NCBI GenBank assembly: GCA_900549105.1
Contig: URND01000096.1
Coordinates: 1 to 11,693 of the forward strand
Direction of reading: 5' to 3'
DNA length: 11,693 nucleotides
Source: an uncultured Eubacteriales bacterium
Lineage (GTDB): Bacteria; Bacillota; Clostridia; Lachnospirales; Lachnospiraceae
The translations under genes were made by a program, and so were the position numbers. Below, piece after piece: positions 7,500-11,693 of this stretch; within the stretch, counting starts at the first letter, position 1; each line of letters starts with the position of its first letter. The notes beneath the pieces were generated by a model. The model was given only the letters and a program-made list of their open reading frames with translations, had not been told where the DNA came from and searched no databases.

Positions 7500-9122
7500 T
7501 TACATCATTCCCATGCCGCCCTGTGGCATAGCCGGCATTGGGTTGTCGGATTTGATTTCTGCAACAACGGATTCTGTTGTAAGTAATGTGGAAGCAACGC
7601 TTGTAGCATTCTGAAGTGCGCTTCGTGTTACTTTTGCAGGGTCAATGATACCGGCATCAATCATATTTACATATTCTTCTTTCAGTGCATCGAAGCCAAC
7701 GCCCGGTTCGCTCTCACGAACTTTGTTGATAATAACGGCGCCTTCAAGGCCGGCATTTGCTGCGATATGGAACAACGGAGCTTCGAGGGCTTTAAGAACC
7801 ACATTTGCGCCTGTCTTTTCATCTCCGCTGAGTTCGGCAGCCAATTCAGCTACTTTCTTGGAAGCATGGATATATGCGGAACCACCGCCGCAGATAATAC
7901 CTTCTTCAACGGCTGCACGGGTAGCTGCCAGAGCATCTTCCATACGGAGTTTCTTTTCTTTCATTTCTGTTTCTGTTGCAGCGCCAACTTTAATCACGCC
8001 TACGCCGCCGGAAAGTTTTGCAAGTCTTTCAAGCAATTTTTCTTTATCAAATTCGGAAGTTGTTTCGCTGGCCTGAGTCTGAATCTGGCTGCATCTGGAT
8101 TTAATAGCTTCCGGGTCGCCCATTCCGTCAACGATGATTGTATTTTCTTTTTCAACTTTAACGGATTTTGCACGTCCGAGCATATCCATTGTGGCATCTT
8201 TTAATTCATAACCCAATTCTTCGGAAATTACTGTACCGCCTGTGAGGATAGCGATATCCTGAAGCATTGCTTTTCTTCTGTCGCCAAAGCCAGGAGCCTT
8301 CACTGCAACAACAGAGAATACACCTTTTAATTTATTCACAACAAGTGTTGCCAGAGCTTCGCCTTCAACATCTTCAGCGATAATCACAAGTTTGGAACCT
8401 GTCTGTACAATCTGTTCCAGAACAGGAAGGATTTCCTGAATATTGGAGATTTTCTTATCTGTAATGAGGATATATGGATTATCCAGTTCTGCAACCATTT
8501 TATCCATATCTGTCGCCATATATGCGGACAAATATCCACGGTCAAACTGCATACCTTCAACTAATTCCAGTTCTGTCTGCATAGTTTTTGACTCTTCAAT
8601 TGTAATAACGCCGTTGGTGGATACTTTTTCCATAGCTTCGGCAACCATCTCGCCGACATGCTCGTCGCTTGCGGAAATTGCTGCAACCTTGGCAATCTGG
8701 TTTTTACCATCAATTGTGGAGCTCATTTCTTTAATGGCTTCTACCGCACATTCGGTTGCTTTCTGCATACCTTTTCTGAGGATGATCGGGTTTGCGCCGG
8801 CAGCCAGGTTCTTCATACCTTCGTTGATCATAGCCTGGGCAAGGACTGTTGCTGTTGTTGTACCGTCTCCGGCAACATCATTTGTTTTTGTTGCAACTTC
8901 TTTGACAATCTGAGCGCCCATATTTTCAAAAGCGTCGTCCAGCTCGATATCCTTTGCAATCGTTACACCATCATTGGTGATTAACGGGGTTCCGAAGGAT
9001 TTATCCAAAACAACGTTTCTTCCTTTTGGTCCCAATGTTACACGAACTGTATTTGCCAACTGATTTACACCGGCTTCCAGGGCTTTTCTTGCCTCTGCGC
9101 CATATTTAATTTCTTTTGCCAT
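7500..9122 (-). CDS. groEL: Chaperonin GroEL (60 kDa, Hsp60)
   Basis: GroEL forms the double seven-membered ring that folds cytoplasmic proteins with ATP, capped by GroES. The 540-residue protein starts MAKEIKYGAEARKALEAGV and ends in the typical GGMGMM tail. The nucleotide site DGTTT is at residues 86-90, and VTLGPKGRNVVLDKSFG (28-44) is intact. The apical-domain stretch KAPGFGDRRKAMLQDIAILTGG (over-long motif split here as KAPGFGDRR and KAMLQDIAILTGG) and the equatorial RAAVEEGIICGGG region are also present. The start has GGAGGT at good spacing and lies 28 bases after groES. A terminator follows the stop. It is the only groEL in the window, and codon use resembles that of a highly expressed gene (frequent GCA, GTT and ACT type codons), judged by eye. 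Confidence 0.99.
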   Translation of the reverse strand: MAKEIKYGAEARKALEAGVNQLANTVRVTLGPKGRNVVLDKSFGTPLITNDGVTIAKDIELDDAFENMGAQIVKEVATKTNDVAGDGTTTATVLAQAMINEGMKNLAAGANPIILRKGMQKATECAVEAIKEMSSTIDGKNQIAKVAAISASDEHVGEMVAEAMEKVSTNGVITIEESKTMQTELELVEGMQFDRGYLSAYMATDMDKMVAELDNPYILITDKKISNIQEILPVLEQIVQTGSKLVIIAEDVEGEALATLVVNKLKGVFSVVAVKAPGFGDRRKAMLQDIAILTGGTVISEELGYELKDATMDMLGRAKSVKVEKENTIIVDGMGDPEAIKSRCSQIQTQASETTSEFDKEKLLERLAKLSGGVGVIKVGAATETEMKEKKLRMEDALAATRAAVEEGIICGGGSAYIHASKKVAELAAELSGDEKTGANVVLKALEAPLFHIAANAGLEGAVIINKVRESEPGVGFDALKEEYVNMIDAGIIDPAKVTRSALQNATSVASTLLTTESVVAEIKSDNPMPAMPQGGMGMM

Positions 9123-9150
9123 ATCTGTCTACCTCCAATATAAAATGAAA

Positions 9151-9435
9151 TTATTCTACAACAGCTAAAATGTCTGACTGTCTTACAATAATAAATTCTT
9201 CACCTTCAAGTTTTACTTCTGTTCCGGCATATTTGGAATAAATAACTTTCTGTCCAACGGAAACTTCCATCTTTACTTCTTTGCCGTCAACAACTCCGCC
9301 GGGACCTACTGCGATAACTTCTGCTTCCTGCGGTTTTTCTTTAGCCTGACCGGTTAAAACGATACCGGATTTTGTTGTCTCTTCTGCTACAAGCTGTTTT
9401 AATACGACTCTGTCGCCCAATGGTACTAATTTCAT
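9151..9435 (-). CDS. groES: Co-chaperonin GroES (10 kDa)
   Basis: GroES is the heptameric lid of the GroEL folding chamber. The chosen start gives 94 residues beginning MKLVPLGDRVVLKQL, the normal length. A longer reading frame runs 14 codons upstream to 9477, but that extension reaches into the CIRCE operator and lacks family similarity. The ATG at 9433-9435 has a perfect AGGAGG (9445-9450) nine bases upstream. The mobile loop is visible as EETTKSGIVLTGQAKEKP (about residues 18-35), with the GroEL-binding IVL tripeptide, followed by VIAVGPGG. It is the first gene of the groES-groEL operon, under CIRCE control. Confidence 0.98.
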   Translation of the reverse strand: MKLVPLGDRVVLKQLVAEETTKSGIVLTGQAKEKPQEAEVIAVGPGGVVDGKEVKMEVSVGQKVIYSKYAGTEVKLEGEEFIIVRQSDILAVVE

Positions 9436-9470
9436 ATCTAAATTCCTCCTGACAATGCATTTTTTACTTA

Positions 9471-9497
9471 TTAGCACTCACTCTATTCGAGTGCTAA
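9471..9497 (-). promoter_or_regulatory. CIRCE operator (HrcA binding site)
   Basis: A perfect inverted repeat TTAGCACTC (9471-9479), nine-base spacer, GAGTGCTAA (9489-9497) is the consensus CIRCE element. It lies between the groES promoter and the ribosome binding site, where HrcA represses transcription until heat shock titrates GroEL away from HrcA. The hrcA gene itself is not in the window. Confidence 0.97.
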
Positions 9498-9508
9498 CCA
9501 CTGGATAT

Positions 9509-9537
9509 ATAATATTTTATTATGCTCCAATATGCAA
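9509..9537 (-). promoter_or_regulatory. Sigma-A type promoter for groES-groEL
   Basis: On the minus strand TTGCAT (9532-9537) and TATTAT (9509-9514) are spaced by 17 bases. Transcription would start near 9502, placing CIRCE at about +5 to +31, the usual arrangement for HrcA-repressed operons. The AT-rich surroundings allow alternative -10 choices. Confidence 0.65.
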
Positions 9538-9647
9538 CCTGTAAAAGTTCCATATTTTCAAATATATTCCCGTATATCTTTAATTATCTCTTTTTTTCTC
9601 TTAAAATCTCTCTTTTTTAATTTATTTTCTATGCAGCGGCTCTTTCC

Positions 9648-9690
9648 GTCAAAAAAAGGATGCCAGGCCCACGCTTCGCATCCTTTCTCT
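9648..9690 (-). terminator. Rho-independent terminator of glnS
   Basis: On the minus strand AAAGGATGC (9678-9686) pairs perfectly with GCATCCTTT (9655-9663) around a 14-base loop, and the T run continues to seven T in all (9651-9657). It begins 27 bases after the glnS stop. The AT-rich stretch between this hairpin and the groES promoter (about 9538-9647) shows no feature. Confidence 0.85.
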
Positions 9691-9712
9691 GTCGTATATT
9701 TATTCGTATATT

Positions 9713-11380
9713 TTATTTTCCGGGTTTATAAGAACTCTTTAATGAAACAATCCGGTTAAATACCAATGCTTCCGGCGTGCTGTCCTTTTCATCCACACAG
9801 AAATAACCATTGCGGACAAACTGGAAACTATCGCCGCTTTCAGCTTTACCCAGTGACGGCTCCAAATAACAGTTCTCTAAAACCTTCAATGAATTCGGAT
9901 TCAGATTCAGGGAACCATCCTCGTTATAAACACCCTTTTCCTCATCGACAAGGTTCTCATAGAGCCGAACCGTCGCCTTAACCGCCGTCGGCGCAGCTAC
10001 CCAGTGGATGGTACCTTTGACTTTGCGGCCCGTAAATCCGCTGCCGCTGCGGGTTTCAGGGTCATAAGTGCAATGAATCTCAGTGACATTTCCATTTTCA
10101 TCTTTTTTGTAATCCACACATTTGACAAAATAAGCGTTCATCAGGCGGACTTCATTTCCGGGATAAAGACGGAAATACTTCTTCGGAGGCTCTTCCATGA
10201 AATCTTCTCTTTCAATATAAAGCTCACGGCCAAATGGCACCTGCCGCATGCCCATAGCCTCATTTTCCTGGTTGTTCATCACATCCATGTACTCAATCTG
10301 GCCTTCCGGATAATTATCAATAATTAATTTGACAGGGTCAAGAACGGCCATCACCCGAGGACGTTTCATCTTCAAATCTTCCCGGATACAATATTCAAGC
10401 ATGGCATAATCCACCGAACTGTTGCCCTTGGACACGCCCACCAGCTCCATAAAATTCCGAATGGATTCCGGCGTAAATCCGCGGCGGCGCAGCGCAGCAA
10501 TCGTTACAAGGCGCGGGTCATCCCAACCGTCAACAATTCCTTCTTCCACCAGGCGCTTGATATAACGCTTGCCCGTAACCACATTCGTCAAATACATCTT
10601 GGCAAACTCAATCTGCTTCGGCGGTTCCGCATATTCAAGTTCCCGGACAACCCAGTCATAGAGTGGACGGTGGTCCTCAAACTCCAAAGTACAAATCGAA
10701 TGGGTGATGCCCTCAATCGCATCTTCAATCGGATGGGCGAAATCATACATCGGATAAATACACCATGCATCTCCCGTGTTATGATGGCTCATACGGGCCA
10801 CACGATAAAGCACCGGGTCTCTCATATTCATATTCGGAGAAGCCATGTCGATTTTTGCCCGGAGAACTTTCGAACCATCCGGGAACTCACCGTTTTTCAT
10901 TCCCTCAAAAAGGGCAAGATTTTCTTCAATGGAACGGTTTCTATATGGGCTTTCCTTTCCAGGCTCCTTTAAGGTTCCCCGATATTCCCGAATCTGCTCG
11001 GCGCTCAAATCACATACATAAGCTTTTCCCTTTTTAATGAGCTTAATCGCCGCTTCGTACATTTCCTGAAAATAATTCGATGCAAAACGCACCTCGCCGT
11101 CATATTTTGCGCCTAACCACTCTACATCTTTGATAATCGATTCCACGAATTCAGTTTTCTCTTTTGTCGGATTCGTATCATCAAAACGGAGATTGAAATG
11201 TCCATGGTATTTCTGCGCCAATCCATAATTTAATAAAATGGATTTTGCATGTCCGATATGCAGATAACCGTTCGGCTCCGGCGGAAAACGGGTCGCCACG
11301 ACATGGGTATGCCCTTCCTCCAAATCCTTATCGATAATCTGCTCTATAAAATTTTTAGATACCACTTCTTTTTCTTCCAT
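9713..11380 (-). CDS. glnS: Glutamine--tRNA ligase
   Basis: A class I synthetase that attaches glutamine to tRNA-Gln in the cytoplasm. Its 555 residues match the length of the E. coli enzyme. RFPPEPNGYLHIGHAKS (31-47) holds the HIGH motif at 41-44. LRFDDTNPTKE, DGWDDPR (284-290) and ALRRRGFTPESIRNF (296-310) are family hallmarks that separate it from glutamyl-tRNA synthetases. The second signature, KMSKS, which is VMSKR in the E. coli enzyme, reads VTGKR here (Thr269-Gly270-Lys271-Arg272), keeping the lysine but not Met-Ser. The anticodon-binding beta barrels occupy about 340-550. The ATG at 11380 has AGGAGG eight bases upstream. It stands alone with its own promoter and terminator; there is no room for a T-box leader. 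Its presence suggests direct glutaminylation, although GatCAB could coexist elsewhere. Confidence 0.96.
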   Translation of the reverse strand: MEEKEVVSKNFIEQIIDKDLEEGHTHVVATRFPPEPNGYLHIGHAKSILLNYGLAQKYHGHFNLRFDDTNPTKEKTEFVESIIKDVEWLGAKYDGEVRFASNYFQEMYEAAIKLIKKGKAYVCDLSAEQIREYRGTLKEPGKESPYRNRSIEENLALFEGMKNGEFPDGSKVLRAKIDMASPNMNMRDPVLYRVARMSHHNTGDAWCIYPMYDFAHPIEDAIEGITHSICTLEFEDHRPLYDWVVRELEYAEPPKQIEFAKMYLTNVVTGKRYIKRLVEEGIVDGWDDPRLVTIAALRRRGFTPESIRNFMELVGVSKGNSSVDYAMLEYCIREDLKMKRPRVMAVLDPVKLIIDNYPEGQIEYMDVMNNQENEAMGMRQVPFGRELYIEREDFMEEPPKKYFRLYPGNEVRLMNAYFVKCVDYKKDENGNVTEIHCTYDPETRSGSGFTGRKVKGTIHWVAAPTAVKATVRLYENLVDEEKGVYNEDGSLNLNPNSLKVLENCYLEPSLGKAESGDSFQFVRNGYFCVDEKDSTPEALVFNRIVSLKSSYKPGK

Positions 11381-11412
11381 AACATCTGCCTCCTGTTAAT
11401 TCCTAACTATTG

Positions 11413-11441
11413 ATTTTATCATATCGCGGCATATTTGTCTG
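11413..11441 (-). promoter_or_regulatory. Extended -10 promoter candidate for glnS
   Basis: On the minus strand TAAAAT (11413-11418) is preceded directly by TGA, an extended -10 TGN element. CAGACA (11436-11441), a weak -35, lies 17 bases upstream. A TTGAAA at 11449-11454 is too far away to be the -35 partner. The leader to the glnS ATG would be about 25-30 bases. A small inverted repeat, CGGCA/TGCCG (11427-11431 and 11440-11444), overlaps the -35; its meaning is unknown. Confidence 0.5.
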
Positions 11442-11462
11442 CCGGTTATTTCAACATTTAAA

Positions 11463-11693
11463 TCATTTTACACCAGTCATCGTTTCATGCTCTTCCCGGA
11501 TTTCCTTATAAAGCTGCCATGAATTCCACCGGCAGTTTGTCGGCGTCAGAATCGCTTTCAAATCAACCCGTTCAATGCCCTGTGACCACAAATAGTCCTG
11601 AACCGCGTAGCCCGCATAACCGCCGCAGCCCAGCACCGCGGCAGAACGGTTTCTCAGCAGCACCACGCTGAAGGAATCGCCCGTAGGCAAAAC
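11463..11693 (-). CDS. C-terminal fragment of an unrecognised protein, weakly ComEC/metallo-beta-lactamase-like
   Basis: The last 76 codons and the stop (TGA at 11463-11465) of a gene entering from the right edge; its start is outside the window. I do not recognise it firmly. The segment LPTGDSFSVVLL ... AAVLGCGG ... DYLWSQGIERVDLKAILTPTN parallels the opening of the ComEC-type metallo-beta-lactamase domain, where families read roughly DVGQGDS, then LIDGG, then YLxxxGIxxLDLxxLTHxxxDH. Here the HxHxDH metal-binding block is absent (LTPTN), and the chain ends only about 23 residues later (after TGVK), so the region cannot be a complete or active metal-dependent domain. It could be a naturally shortened ComEC tail, a decayed gene, or an unrelated protein. 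The gap to glnS (82 bases) holds only the glnS promoter, leaving no room for missing domain remnants. Confidence 0.4.
   Translation of the reverse strand, partial: VLPTGDSFSVVLLRNRSAAVLGCGGYAGYAVQDYLWSQGIERVDLKAILTPTNCRWNSWQLYKEIREEHETMTGVK

Noticed and set aside
8000..8204. Additional open frames on both strands inside groEL
   Set aside because: They are frame shadows of a strongly conserved gene and show no independent start signals.
9436..9477. A 14-codon N-terminal extension of groES
   Set aside because: It would place the start within the CIRCE operator, while the internal ATG has a perfect AGGAGG and matches the family N-terminus.
9532..9759. A 75-codon plus-strand open frame in the glnS-groES gap
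   Set aside because: Its content is low-complexity Phe/Leu/Ser from AT-rich DNA, it crosses the glnS terminator and the glnS 3' end, and it has no ribosome binding site.
11427..11444. Inverted repeat CGGCA-N8-TGCCG as a terminator for the right-edge gene
   Set aside because: The stem is only five bases and no T run follows on the minus strand. It overlaps the glnS -35 and is left as an unexplained minor repeat.

Overview
The window is a stretch of ordinary chromosome from a low-to-mid GC Gram-positive bacterium. It is most likely a member of the Clostridia and probably of the Lachnospiraceae. The reasons are strong AGGAGG-type ribosome binding sites, sigma-A style promoters with 17-base spacers, a perfect CIRCE operator ahead of groES-groEL, an era-recO-glyS cluster with the single-chain glycyl-tRNA synthetase, and the flavour of the protein sequences. 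The family placement is inference from memory of related proteins; no search was run.

Every supported gene lies on the minus strand, so transcription runs from right to left. In transcription order the window holds: the C-terminal end of an unrecognised protein resembling the start of a ComEC-type metallo-beta-lactamase domain (11463-11693, cut by the window edge); glnS (9713-11380) with its own promoter and terminator; the heat-shock operon groES-groEL (7500-9435) with promoter, CIRCE and terminator; guaB (5827-7278) with promoter and terminator; then a run made of a membrane-anchored N-acetylmuramoyl-L-alanine amidase (4955-5665), an M16C zinc peptidase (1881-4895), era (954-1865) and recO (187-945); and finally the first 27 codons of glyS (1-81), which has its own promoter.

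Functionally these are core housekeeping genes: two aminoacyl-tRNA synthetases, the chaperonin, the committed step of GMP synthesis, 16S rRNA/30S maturation (Era), recombinational repair (RecO), a cell wall hydrolase and a cytoplasmic oligopeptidase. M16C peptidase, era and recO are packed with 15- and 8-base gaps and are probably one transcript, perhaps starting at the amidase promoter because no terminator is visible between amidase and peptidase.

No undescribed system, mobile element, CRISPR array, tRNA or rRNA was found. The points most worth a second look are the altered KMSKS signature of the glutaminyl-tRNA synthetase and the truncated, metal-ligand-poor ComEC-like tail at the right edge. 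No gene-free gap exceeds 300 bases.
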